Positions 24,136 to 36,284 of a DNA stretch of 64,000 nucleotides are shown in pieces. A program made the position numbers and the translations under genes. The stretch is from Trileptium ribeirensis (Eukaryota > Nematoda > Enoplea > Enoplida > Thoracostomopsidae): assembly GCA_030248225.1 (NCBI GenBank), contig JASANE010017534.1, positions 1 through 64,000 of the forward strand. The letters are read 5' to 3'. The first letter of the stretch is position 1. Each line of letters opens with the position of its first letter. Below the pieces are notes generated by a model that was not told where the DNA came from, did no database searches, and saw nothing but the letters and a program-made list of their open reading frames with translations.

Positions 24136-25620
24136 AGAAGTGCGCAACGCAGTAAAAGCCTTGCGTTCAGGATGTGGGGCTGGTGAAGACAAGATACCCA
24201 CCGAGTACTACCCGGCGCTCAAGGAATTGTCTCAATCATTCGGCGACATCTGGAGGAAAAAGCAAATTTCTGATGACTGGCGAATAGCCATCATCTTACT
24301 ATTCCATAAGAAATCTGACAGGTGGATCTGCTGCAACTACGGTGATATATAACTCCTGGATATCACATTTACAATGCAGGAAGCTTTTGTCACCAACAGA
24401 TTCAAGATCCAGCGCGAACTCTTGGCAAAGGAGGAATGCGGCTTTTGTCCAGGGCGCAGTGCCATTGATTAAATACTGAGGCTCTGTGTGCTGCTACAAA
24501 CACTATTTGCATATCGTCGACCAGTGTTTATAGCTTTCACCGAGTTTCATGTTGCATTCGATTGGATACTCCGACCTTCTTTTCACAATATTCTTAAAGC
24601 GGATAGAATGCCAGTGAAGCTAGTATCATTCATCAGAAAACTATTTGTGCCATCCTTCAGTGCAATAGAAGTAAAAAGTTCCATTTGTGATCTGTTCTAG
24701 TTTACGTCAAGCGTGGTACAACGCATAATCTTATTCTTATGTTTTTTTAACTTCGCAATAGCTTGGGTAATGCGATCGTCGTTGAGATTCGAAGATGGAG
24801 TTTTATCGATAGCGCGGCGTTCCGGTTCACTGATGCAGCATATGCGGAGGACATAGCGGTTCTGGCGGAGTGAGAATATCAACTATAAGACCTCACGAAC
24901 CGAATTAGCCATGCGAACACCCTCATTGGGCTCCATATAAGCGAGTAGAAAACGAAAATGTAATGCTGCACAAATGACGTACCTGCTTAATGGTAAATCA
25001 TGGAAAACGTAGACAAATTTTGTTACCTGGGCAACCATTTAACGTTATCTTGCATAACCAGCTGCTTGCTTGATTGCAAAATTTCAAATCCGCGGACAGC
25101 TTTCACGAATCTTTTTAGAATTTGGTTTCAAAAAGATGTAACAACTTCACCAAAAGTCAATATCTACAACGCCTCACTATGATCGATGCTGTTGTATTGG
25201 TGTGTATGGATGTATATATCCTCCGACATACAACGGCTTAACGTTTTCGAGAATTTTTTCAGCAGAAAGATCCTTGTGTAACCATGTTCGATCACGTCAC
25301 TATCAATGTTTTAATCACTCGATACGGCCATGCAATACTGTTGTCCACCGTCAAAGCAGAATGTCGCTGATTGACCATGTGCACAGGATGTCAGATCGTA
25401 GGATCCTGCGCGTTGCCGTAACAAACAATCTGCTGGAACATTGGAAACGGCCGCGGGGTCGCGCATACGATACATTGAAAACACAGTCGATCCCTATGCA
25501 GCGCCTTTTTTCTGCTACACCTCGTGACGACTATGGAAATAAAACGCTATAAAGGGGCTCGAAACGCTGAAAACGTTCGATTCAGCATGGTGGCCAACCC
25601 TTCGGCTACGTGGCGGTCAG
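24136..25620 (+). pseudogene. second RTE-like LINE fragment, heavily decayed
   Basis: Recognisable pieces: VKALRSGCGAGEDKIPTEY, WRIAIILLFHKK, a remnant of CCNYxGI, EECGFCPGRSAID, YRRPVFIAFTEFHVAFDWIL (catalytic Asp of the first motif replaced by Glu), RMPVKLVSFIRKLF, and near the end MSLIDHVHRMSDRRILR. Stops and shifts break all frames and the FADD box is not intact. It differs clearly from the RTE at 18564, so it is a separate family or an older copy. Confidence 0.75.
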
Positions 25621-26300
25621 GTTAGATATATATCATTGGTGTCGATTCGATAGGGGGTTAAAATTAGATGTAATTGGCAAAAATACCGTAGGGGAGGTCT
25701 ACCCTCAGCCGTCAGTCTACCTCGCCTCAGCAGTCAGTCTACTCCACGCCCCGGCGGACCTTCGACACGTATGAAATGTATATAATTTACTTTCGACTGT
25801 CGCTTCCAAACAGAATTAGACGCAAGAAATATGAGCATCCAATTTCGAAAAAACACTGCCGGCAAGTTACCTAAATGATAACGCGAATACTCGAAACGGG
25901 CCAAGATGGTAACCATAAAATCATGTACAGCTCACTGAATGAGCACATTCTTAATAATTAATTCTCATGAACTTTAGACTTACTCAAGTTTCCTGAAACG
26001 TAGGCTACTTTTTAAGTTTATCACTCTATGATCAAGCAGCGTACTTTTATTTATAAAACAGCCCAACTCAAAAGCTGGAATATCTCCATATTACATTATA
26101 GTAGACAGGAATTAAGTATGTTATCTGCCCTAATAAATAAGTGGTTTATTTATTACGTATCTAGGTTAAAAAATTAACAGCTCAGTTTGTCTTGTTTTTT
26201 CAAATAATTTAATAAAGCTCAATTTTAACTGTAGTTGGGGATTAGCCGACCGCGGCGCATAGTGAAACGAAGCGCGGCGGACCGAAAAATTTGCTCATAT
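25621..26300. other. no gene seen
   Basis: Contains a small direct repeat, CAGTCAGTCTAC, near 25710 and 25730. The rest is AT-rich. Confidence 0.4.
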
Positions 26301-26308
26301 TGCATCAC

Positions 26309-28652
26309 TATTCATTAGTGCTTTGAGTGGATATCCGGATACGATTTCATATCCTGATATCGCGAATAATATTTTTACGGATCTAGGTTTTTAGGTCCAC
26401 AGGTGGGCCTGGATCCAAATATTTTTACGTGGACCCAAGCAGGACCTAGGGTAGTTTCGGCTTCGGAGACATAGGAATTGCAAAGAAATTCTATTACAAA
26501 AGTGCATGCTTTTAGCCGTTCGGGCTTGCTGTGTAGATAGTTGCTACTGCTGGTTTCATGGATGGCCCTCGTCCTTTATCCTGGCTTGGGACAGGCAGAG
26601 AATAATTTATGTATTTGTAAAAGTGCATTTTGTAATTACGTTTCTTTATTGCATAAAAATTCGTTAAATTCACGAGCCAAAGATTGTAAATCTAGACCCA
26701 AAGTTTAAGGTCTGGACGTAAACAAATTTGCTGGACCCAGGGTCCTTTTCGAAAAAACCCTGATCCAGATATCGTGATATAAAACCCGGTGACCAATTGC
26801 TAAATTTTACTTTTTAGAATAGCCGCAAACCGCTGATTCGAGGATACCTAGAAGACACTGTTTACACATATTTTCGAATGAACTTTTGAGAAGAGATTTT
26901 GTCGCTGGATTCACATATTGTCGCATTAAAATTTACTGCATATATATATTTGTGTTAGGCCCACGAGACCAAGCTACTTCACATGGGCGTCTCATTTTAA
27001 CGGTTATTTGAAAACACAGAATACTTTCATTATCAAAACTGTATGGATTTCCGCTCTTGCCCCGTCTTTTCGTTGTAAACGCATTTATGGTACGGCAGCT
27101 AAATTGCATAATAATCTGCCGTTTTAATTTGTTGGAAAATTTTTATTCTGTATAACCAAAAACCTACTGAAATTGCACACTTTCCAAGTTTACAATTTTT
27201 TGGAGGCTCACAAATTTTTGCTCCTAATTTATTTAATTTTGTATACTATTTTTATTTCTTAATTTCACTTTTTGCATTGGAGCTTGTTGAAGCGGTGCGA
27301 GTAGAGTTTCCGCTGAAGGTTGGTTAGAAAAAATTCGTGCATTGTTGGTGTAACTCATCTTCGTGTGGATGGATTTCGACAAATTATTTTGTTCCACACG
27401 AAAAACTGATTATGAAGTACTCTGTAGTTGAACGCTAATCCGGAATACAGGTCGAAATATAGAGAAGTTAGTTTTAGTGTTTCTGGAAAAACGAGAATGG
27501 ACTTAGCAATACAGTCAAGCACATATATTTCGCATATTTGCAATGGTTTTCAAGCTGTTTCGGACAGTCGAATTTCATGTCCAGAATATTAGTTTGTCAT
27601 CAGTTAGTTAGTTGGTAATATATATAGCTTCCAGCGATATGTCGTAGTTTGACCAAAAATTTGAACTGGATGTCTTTAAAATCGCCTTTTAAAATGATAA
27701 TCTGTAACGTTGCATGTTATTTGAAAATTCTAAAATCAAATAAGAAACTTTAATTGCCGTAAAATCTCACTTATTGTCTCAAATTAGGTACGTATTTAGT
27801 CAAAGATGTTGGAGTTAAACTTTAAAGTTGATGGCTTTTGTTCAATCCCACATCTCTAGCTTCCAGTTGAGCCCTGGTGGCTCTCTGGGACCCCGTCGAA
27901 ATTCCCAAGATACCTAAAATATCCTAAATTTCTAATTTTTTAATAAATCAGTGCTAATTACAAACTGAAGTAGTGTCCACAATAAATCAAACACTGTTCA
28001 CTAAGATAGGCTTAACCATTACAATAGTACATTATCAAAAGAACATGTTATATATATCTCGTATATATACACATTATTGAAACGGAGCGAAAAAAGTGAG
28101 CGAAGTTTTCACTGAGGGTGCTAGTTGGAAAATCGTGAACATTTTCTTTTTTGTCTAGAATCAATGAACACGATATCCAGAATAGTCTGTCTTTATTTAT
28201 TTGGTGAAGTATTGCGTACAAGTTCTCGAGAATTCAATATAGGTTTTCCCTTTTCGGTGTTCGAAATACGATGGTTTGGTTATCTGGGGACCAGCACAAA
28301 TGCTTGATGTGTTGTCAGTTGTTATCGATAGGTCTATGAGTTTTTAGGATTTTCAATAAGTTCAGGGTTCAAGACGTTTTAGCGCGGTATATACATCAAA
28401 CACATCCTGTTACAGGTAATTAAATAAAACGACAACTTAAAATTGAAACCGCGCTCCCCCCTTTTCACCTTCGCTTGCGAGATACTAATAAAATAGGGGC
28501 GGTAACAGTAGTGAATAGCAAAGTCTAGTATACATACAGCCTTCGAACATTAAATAAAAATTAGAAATTTTAGGATATGGTTGTCTCAATCCGGATATCC
28601 AGTATATCCCGCAAATTTACCCGGATATCCGGCATAGTAACGCACATCCCTG
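26309..28652. mobile_element. possible hAT element with GGATATCCGG subterminal repeats
   Basis: The right end reads ...CGCACATCCCTG, the complement of CAGGGATGTGCG, a classic hAT terminus. GGATATCCGG lies about 20 bp inside both ends. The flanks TGCATCAC and CCCATCAC match at six of eight positions. The left terminus has decayed. No transposase frame. The boundaries are a proposal. Confidence 0.45.
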
Positions 28653-28660
28653 CCCATCAC

Positions 28661-29694
28661 CAATACCGATCACTAAGAATTTGAAAAACTGGACTTTAAG
28701 CCTTTGCAAATCTAGTTATATTCTTAGCTGTTCGGTTCTAATAACACTGTTGTTTGCAGAGCCTAGTTTAATCAGTCGATAATAACTTAAAAAATGATAG
28801 GATCGATCATCGTTATTGTATTTTCACAACGGTATGCGTTGCATATTTTGAAGCTAACATTTTAGTTCAGGACATCAGTAGGATTTAATAAGTGAAAGCG
28901 AAATACGAAACTTATCACACAAAATTACCGCATTGTGGTTTGGTAACGCCTGTATCATTCAGCAGAACGAAAATACATAAAAATTTGAAAGTATTTTTTG
29001 TTGGAAAAGTTGTTGACACTTTGCTGCTTTTTATCGAATTAGCGTTATCGTAGATATCATTATTATTATGATTTATGTATGTTCTGCATTATTATAATAA
29101 TTGAAAGGGTGATTTTATTGAAAATAAATTTCCAATGAATCAGTAATTTTATTCTTGATCTTAAATCATGAGCAAGTAGATTTATGTCAAACGGCTATGT
29201 TACATGGTGTATTGTAATTTACTAATTATAATAATCATAGATAAAGTAGCGTATAATTTAATTAGTTATCAATGTCTAGTACTCGGATATGCGGAACATT
29301 GTTTATGGTTAGTTTTGTATTTATAAATCATGTCGCATTATTCGTTTCACTCAAATGTCAAACGTATAACCCGAACATGACTTGCCTAGCTGTGTTCGCA
29401 AAAGATGTATGTCCGTATGACTCACCGTGTCTGCATGCCACTGTCAGTTTTGATAAACTATACGATCTATGATCCATTCCTACCACAAGGTTTCGTCTAC
29501 GCATAGTATCACAAGAGAATCCTCGGACACAGCGCAGAGTAGACTTCATTCCATGAGACAGAATGTAGCACAATTTAACCAGCTATCACAGAACGTTATT
29601 CAATAACGATGTAGTCTTTCCCGATTGCAACACTGGCAGTCCACTTTTCATGTCACCCTTTGAGCCCTCACTAGCTTCAGCGATCGTGATGTTT
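28661..29694. other. no gene seen
   Basis: AT-rich. The open frame 29272-29472 starts with a hydrophobic stretch and contains several Cys. It has no recognisable family features or splice context. Confidence 0.4.
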
Positions 29695-31174
29695 TCAGAA
29701 CGTAATGGAGATTGTGTGTTGCAGGGGTGAAATCTTTTAAATTCCGTCTGTTATGATCGTCCATAACTCGAGAACGTATGAAGTGACCTTCATGATCTTG
29801 GGCTCATTCTTACCGGCATAGTGAATTTACGGAGTATGCCCTGAGCTTTTTTGATTTGGGGCCTGGTTCCGAGGTCAGGGGTCAAAATGTGGGTTTTTTG
29901 CCCCATTATAATACGCTTCACGGAAGCAATGTTATTTTTATCTCAACTTTCGATTTTTTTCTCTGGGTGGTTTTATTTCATAGTAAAATGATAAATACTG
30001 ATGCATCTTTTTTCAATTAGGGCTCCGGTTCTGGATTTATGGGGTTTGGCGCCCCAATGGTTCATCGACCCAAAATTTGAAAATTTGTTCTCACGTCTTG
30101 GGCCACTGATAAGTTTTACCTGTGTGTTTTCTGGCATCGGAAACTCATTGCCGGTGTCGGTTTTGCTCTGTCACCCATGGTTCCATGGGTACGGGGGTAT
30201 AACGCCCCATGGTTCGGGTCATAGGTCAAAATGAGGGTTTTTCACCCCATTTTAGTAACATTCACAGAAGCACGCTTATTTTTATCTCAACTTTCGAATT
30301 TTTATCTCTAGTTCGTTTTATTTCATAGCAAAATGACAAATGGCGATGCCTCTTTTTTTGCTGTTCGATTAAGGCCCCGGTTCTAGAGTTATGGGGTTTG
30401 AGGTGTGGTGCCCCAATGGTTCCATTATCCAAAATTCAAAAATTTGTTCTGACGTCTTTAGCGGCTGAAAAGTTTTACCTGGGGGTTTTCGGGCATGGTA
30501 AACGCATTGCCTGTATGGGTTTTGCTTTGTGACCCATGGTTCCATAGGTACGGGGGCATAGGGCCCCAAGTTTTGGGGTCAGAGGTCAAAATTAGTGTTT
30601 TTCACCCCATTTTAGTATCCTTCACGGAAGCAAGCTTATTTTTATCTTAACTTTCGAGATTTTTTTTCTTCTCTGGTTGATTTTATTTCGTAGTAAAATG
30701 AATAATGCCGATGATCTTTTCTGTTTTTCGATTACGGCACCGGTTCATGGGATTTCCGGTATGACTCCCCCATGGTTCCTCGACCCAAAATTCGAAAATT
30801 TATTCTGACGTCATGGGCGGCTGAAAAGTTTACTTGGGGGTTTTCGGGCATAACAAACTCATTGCTGGTGTTGATTTTGCTCTGCGATCTATAGTTCTAT
30901 GGCTACGAGGGTATGGCGCCGCCATGGTTCATCGACCCAAAGTTCCTAATTTTACGTACTGTTACGTCCTGGGAGCCTGATAGCATGCACTTGGGGGTTT
31001 TGGGCATGGGAAACTTACTGCCGGTGTTAGTTTTGTTCTAACTTGTGCGGTATTCTGTGATATCTACATATAGCATATCCACATATTCTATCGAGAGCTG
31101 ATTGGCTGTGCATGAAAAAGGCGTAAGTGTATCTATGCTGCAGTACGTTCTGCAAACTCGATAGAGTTGCTAGT
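29695..31174 (+). repeat. dispersed repeat family copy 2
   Basis: Same termini as 11965-13389 (TTTTCAGAACGTAATGGAGA at the start, GATAGAGTTGCTAGT at the end). At least three internal ~350-bp monomers, with CATGGTTCCATGGGTACGGG and TTCACCCCATTTTAGTA markers. Confidence 0.88.
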
Positions 31175-31548
31175 GGATTATGTGGTTTCCTAGTACGACA
31201 TCGTGCCTGTGAATGCGAAAGAGGACGCTGCTGCAACAATTGTGAATCTTTGATCATCCCGTACGCGAGTAAGCTACTGTTGCGGTATAGATTTAAATGT
31301 GTTGAACTTCAATTACTGCGTGAACACTCTGCACATCCGTATTTGTAATTTGTATCTTTTATGCAGGCGTTATGTTTTAGTAGTGAAATAAATTTCGTTT
31401 GGAAAAAATATAATGTTCTGGATGCTGTATTCCCATTCCAGTCAGCTTATACCATAACTAAGTAATTTCCGTTGTAATGGCAGTGATGTAACCTCATGGT
31501 AATTTTGTATGACTGCCCTTTTCATCGTATTGGAGTGACATGGCGGAG

Positions 31549-31558
31549 TATAAATAAT
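31549..31558 (+). promoter_or_regulatory. TATA-like box
   Basis: TATAAATAAT located 45 bp before the ATG at 31603. It could be a core promoter for the candidate first exon. In AT-rich DNA such a match is also common by chance. Confidence 0.15.
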
Positions 31559-31602
31559 TGCAGAATTTTTTGCCTATTTTAAATCACATAATAGTACAAT
31601 AA

Positions 31603-31644
31603 ATGAGCAGGGCGTTTGTTTTGTGCCTGAAATTGTCTCGTGTG
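31603..31644 (+). other. weak candidate for the mRpL4 first exon
   Basis: ATG followed by 14 codons (MSRAFVLCLKLSRV), then a good donor GTAAGC. The peptide is basic and hydrophobic like a mitochondrial presequence. A TATAAATAAT box lies about 50 bp upstream. The exon would end in phase 0, whereas exon 36125 needs a phase-1 partner. So an intermediate exon, or a poor alternative acceptor at 36153, would be required. Confidence 0.2.
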
Positions 31645-32654
31645 GTAAGCTGTCTACAGTCTTTTCTGGTATGCCTGAACACTACCGTACGGCTAAACGA
31701 TGACTATTTACCAATTAATTTGATAAATGCAATGGAAAAGTGTATATATTATATAGGGGTTGTAACATATTTGCAGTTTGCTATTTGCTACGATATTACA
31801 TCTGTCCTTTTCTAGCTAGTGTAGTTGAAATGAAGAAACGCAAATTGTTTGATAGCTGTTCGAATAGATTACACTAAGAGCCCGTGTTGTGCTGGTGAAG
31901 AAGAATGTCACTGTCACACAACATTATATGCGCTGTAGGATAATGTGGTCGTATCTGTCGTTTATTTCTGTCACACTTTAGTGGGAGAGACAAAATTCGT
32001 ATTTTCTGATTTGGAGACTAAACTATAAAGTTTTTTATTGTAAAAATGTCGAACAAAGTTAGGGGGACTGACAGGAGTGACAAATTTTATAAAAGTGGGC
32101 CAAATGATGTGAAGATCGACCCTGTCGTCATACAACGGATACATGACGTAGTTTAACATAAGTGCCACACTCTTCCTTAAGACTCCTTCTTAGACTCTTG
32201 CGTGTACTCACAGGGATATAATCACGTTAAAACCAGTAACAATGATCTGTAGATATTTTGTTTCAGCTAGCACGTCGCAGTTTTTCGCTGGAGGCATCTC
32301 AGTCTGTTGGTGCAAATTACGATAAGGCTGTCGTAGAAGAACCCTTATCAAGTATAGTTTTTGAAACTAAAACTTGTGTTGTATATTATTTCATGCCAAC
32401 GCAGTTAAATTCTAATGTACGTACATTTTAGTTGCACATTAGCAACATTAATATGCGAATTCAAAATTAGAAAAATTACAGGGTGTTCTTCACTTTCGAC
32501 ATTATAGTATTTAGAAGTTTGCTCATTTTTCAAATTCAGAGTGTTGAATAAGTAACTTAGAGAAATGTATGCAGCTATATGCTACCTAATGTCAGATATG
32601 TTGCTTGAGCAATTGAGAAGATGTACCCGGTTATTGTGGTTCCAGTTTGCAAAT

Positions 32655-33300
32655 GCATAAAAGATAAATTATTATGCAAAATGAGACTAAAACACCTTAT
32701 ACAGCTCGAACAGTTGCGGACATATTTATTTTCATTCTCGTATATTTTGAGTCACATGGTCCCATTGTAAAAGCCTTTTTGGTCGCACCTTGCAGCGAAA
32801 ATAATGACAGTAGCAGCATACGTTTGCAGTTACAATACAAAATGAGTTCCTCTATAAAATGAGACGAAAACCACTTGTATAGCTTACATGATTGCGGAGA
32901 TATTACCGTTTTTGTGTGTTTTGGATCCCATGGGCCCATGAAAATTCTTTTTGCGTTAACCAAGCAGCGTATATAATCCCAAAAGAGGAACGCCGTTTCC
33001 AGCAACATAGTAGATACTTGTTTTACAAAGTGAGCCCGAAACACCATATATATACCTCGAGTGGTTGTGCAGATAATACAATTTTCGTGTATTTTCGGCC
33101 TCACGGACCCATTTTATAAGTTGTTTTAACCAGAATCCGGCATTCTGAAAAACCTTATACATATAATGTACGTCCTTATACGGCTTTATTTGTTGTGCAA
33201 AATAAGCTCAACTTGACTAAGATATCTATACCGCTTGTCGAGTTACAATAAGTAATGTGATTTTTTGGGTCTCTTCGGGACCCTTGTCCGAGTCTCTTTG
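32655..33300 (+). repeat. degenerate tandem repeat, ~175-bp unit, about four copies
   Basis: Units are aligned by ATGAGACTAAAACACC (32679), ATGAGACGAAAACC (32858), GTGAGCCCGAAACACC (33029) and a weaker AAGCTCAACTTG (33205). Each is followed by TTTTCxTGTATTTTxxG and a CCCATT-like block. Long open frames here (e.g. minus 32697-33104) follow the repeat and are not genes. Confidence 0.7.
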
Positions 33301-34014
33301 GCCCGTTTTGTAGGGGAGAGTTGTTGGAATTTTTACAAATAGAGATTTCAAGCTATCAAATTAGCCATTGCGCGAATCAATCCACCCAGCTAAAGTTGGA
33401 TTATGCGTGTCACACTGAAAAACCTAATTAATACCGGATATCGTAAAATTTCACCAATGTCACGGCTAATTCTTCGCTTCACTCGTGTCGCTCACTACAC
33501 TCTGAATTCAATTATATGACAGTTGAGTTATTTGATCCATCCTTCAGTTATGGGTCAAATGCGTGTTAAGAAAATTATCGTGGGCTTCTGGCATTACCGC
33601 TTACCTGTTGAAATAATTTATGCTTAAATTTGTTTTGCAAACTACCAAAATTCTACTTTATTTCCATTTGTGCTTGAACTAGGGATCTCACTATTCGGAA
33701 CCGGGCAATCTCTTCAACTTTGCAGTTATCCGTTTTTGACAAAGCAGCTGTTTTCGAGCTATAAGCCAAACCTTAAAAAATATTCCCATAAAAGTGACAT
33801 TTTCAAAATTTTTACAAAGCAAGTTGTTGCTCGTTGGCAATGATTGATAGGATTATAGGGATTTATTCCTTAACAACGGTGGTTTCACTGTTTTGATCCC
33901 ATATTGAGTGGCGTATTAACCCTGCGGCACGATATTGAAGGAAAATCTGCTAAATTGGGTCCACCATACCCCACGAGTTAGTGGATTGCATGGATTGAAC
34001 ATATATGACATGAC
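33301..34014. repeat. dispersed repeat remnant and spacer
   Basis: 33700-33830 (GACAAAGCAGCTGTTTTCGAGCT and following) is related to 9870-10000. The rest shows no gene. Confidence 0.45.
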
Positions 34015-34955
34015 GCGCCCGACAATAAGCTATCGTATGCAATGAGTCGCATAATAATGCCTTAATTTGCTCCTGAGATATTTAGAAAAAAACTGGCCGG
34101 GCGGACGACGGACAAAGACTTTTTCTGTGCGCACACAAATAGATGCTTGTTCGCGTCGCAATTAATGCAACGAATTATAACATTACGCTGAAAATCCCAG
34201 AATCATCCATAGCTCAAAGGCTAGGGGGTCTCATGCGATACAGTACCATTCCAAAAAGGGTACACTGGTCACATATACATTCAAATGAATCATATCATCC
34301 TTTTCAACATCGTGAAAACATTTGTAATCACAGATACAATAAGATATCACATTATATTGAAAATAACGAAATCATGAGTGGCTCTTGGTGGTCTCAGAAG
34401 ATACAGCACCCTTCCAAAAAGGAAACACCGCTCGCAGATGCGATCCAATGAACCACTCCACAGATTTGAGTGACCCCGAAATCTTCTATAGTGACCATAT
34501 AATGCTCAATGACTGTTATCTTAAAATATAACATGCTAAAAAAAGGTATAATGTGTCTTTTTGATACCCCATTGTGTGCCCCATTTCTTATCATCGAGTC
34601 TGGCAAAAAGTGTTGATCAAAAAAGTTGTAAATTTCATCCAGTCTAACATAAAAGTTTGCACCGTTTTTTGGTAGAAGACCTGCGTTTTGAGATAGCGTA
34701 TTTTTGCGCGATGACAAAAGTTGATGGGTTACCCTCTTTAAAGAGGTCTTACCTAACCCATGGGTGGGTTCCATAAACGGAAGCTATATGGAGCGTCGAG
34801 CCAGACTACAAGATGTCATATGCAAAACACTTCATGGGAATAACTACATTCGTTCCTGAGATGTTTAGAAAAACTGCCCTGACAGGCGGACGTGGCTAAA
34901 TTTATCAGCGCGCATACAAATAAAAGGTTGCTCGTTGCGCAATTAAGCACTAACA
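34015..34955 (+). repeat. direct repeats flanking a ~650-bp core
   Basis: About 150 bp at 34015-34165 (CTCCTGAGATATTTAGAAAAA, GCGCACACAAATA, TTGTTCGCGTCGCAATTAA) recurs diverged at 34800-34950. The core also holds two copies of GGTCTCA..GATACAGxACC.TTCCAAAAAGG at 34228 and 34388. This could be an element with direct terminal repeats or segmental duplications. Confidence 0.55.
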
Positions 34956-36124
34956 CAGCTGGTTGTTGGTACTAAAAACCACCAATATATAGCTATCGTA
35001 TTACATATTAGTTTGAAAACTTTATTTCCTTTTAAAATAACAGATTGATTGCTTCGAAACATTGTATATTCATCAGGAAAAATCTGATAGTGAGTACAGC
35101 ACTCGCCGCAATAATTATCGCTGCTCGCACGCTACTTTTTCTTGAAAAAATTAAATTTCATATTGAAATTTAATAGTTTTATGTAATAGTGTTTTTTCGC
35201 TCGCTGCTAGCATGCTCATAAGTCTATAGTCAATCGTGACGGGTACTGTAATATCAGCTGTTGTGGTAATCTCCTTAACAGTTTCGTTATCTCCGTGCGT
35301 TTTGTAACATTTCTGAATTATCATCTGTTTGCGCCATGTTTAGCCATTTTTCACTTTTATTTTTGGCATAAAATTCTTATTTACGACATATGTTCCTTAA
35401 AAATTCAACTACTTATCATGTCTAATCAATGCTTCTTGAATTTTCGATACATTCAGGTTACATTCTCGGGCGTATCTACTGACTTAATTTCATGCATAAA
35501 TAATAGATGTTCCAGCGACTCGGTTAGTAAAAGAGTCGAACTATCGGTCTTAATGTCGATTGTTTTAATCATCCTCTGAAGTCAATAATTGGTTTGCTCA
35601 CAGAACACCGTCTCATCCACACTATAAAAATCACTCATGTTCGTAAGATTTTCGCCTATGTTTGCCCCACACGGCCGACACCCTCATGTTAAAGTAATTC
35701 AAAGTTTTTTTATCTAATTTTACGTTTACTTTTTGCAAAATGTTTCAAACATTAATTTCCAGTGTCTCTAATGCGAAAACTTCGTTTTATAGCCTGAAAA
35801 TACTTGCACGATTGTAAAATCACATGAACATATGGAAATATTTAGCATTTTAAGCATAATTTATTCTCCAGCTTTGAAATTACACCTGAGAATAAACATG
35901 CCTCCACACTCACTTTTCGATAGGCTATGACCAGGATAAGTTAAGCATACGTGGGAATGGAAAATGACCGATTGAGGGTACACCACTTGTGTCTCTGATT
36001 AGAACTTGGCACCTCATGCGGCCAAAATGTTGGCAAAGCGTATATAGGCATCGCGGATGCGACATGTACTTTCTCTGTAAGCTATCAGATTAGCACATAA
36101 TTGTTTAATTTCATTTTATTTTAG
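34956..36124. other. no gene seen upstream of mRpL4 exon 36125
   Basis: AT-rich. It should contain part of the intron upstream of the first identified mRpL4 exon. The 35295-35579 frame is hydrophobic without recognised motifs. Confidence 0.35.
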
Positions 36125-36284
36125 CCGCAAATTTGTCTCGTTTAAAACGAAAGTTGCCTCACCTAGATGTCTACAACAAATTTTTGAGAATACCTCAAGC
36201 GTGGGTCACAAGTTTGAATACAATTCAAGATAAACACTTGGGCCTGATTGACTTGCATCCTGACGTTTTCAGTGTAACTCCAAG
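36125..36284 (+). CDS. mRpL4: mRpL4 exon: N-terminal domain
   Basis: The exon follows a pyrimidine-rich stretch ending TTTTAG and ends before donor GTTGGT. It begins with two bases finishing a split codon and ends with the first two bases of an Arg codon. It encodes a basic stretch (SRLKRK), then [10 protein letters not shown] and [14 protein letters not shown], the conserved entry to the uL4m fold. Confidence 0.92.

Larger units (their letters stand above)
31175..32650. other. no confirmed gene; region just upstream of mRpL4
   Basis: Includes the TATA-like box and short ATG frame described separately. Otherwise AT-rich. Confidence 0.35.

Noticed and set aside
32697..33104. 135-residue minus-strand frame
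   Set aside because: It tracks the ~175-bp degenerate tandem repeat on both strands, so it is a repeat artefact.
34394..34774. 126-residue minus-strand frame
   Set aside because: Inside the repeat core flanked by direct repeats; no family motif or splice context.
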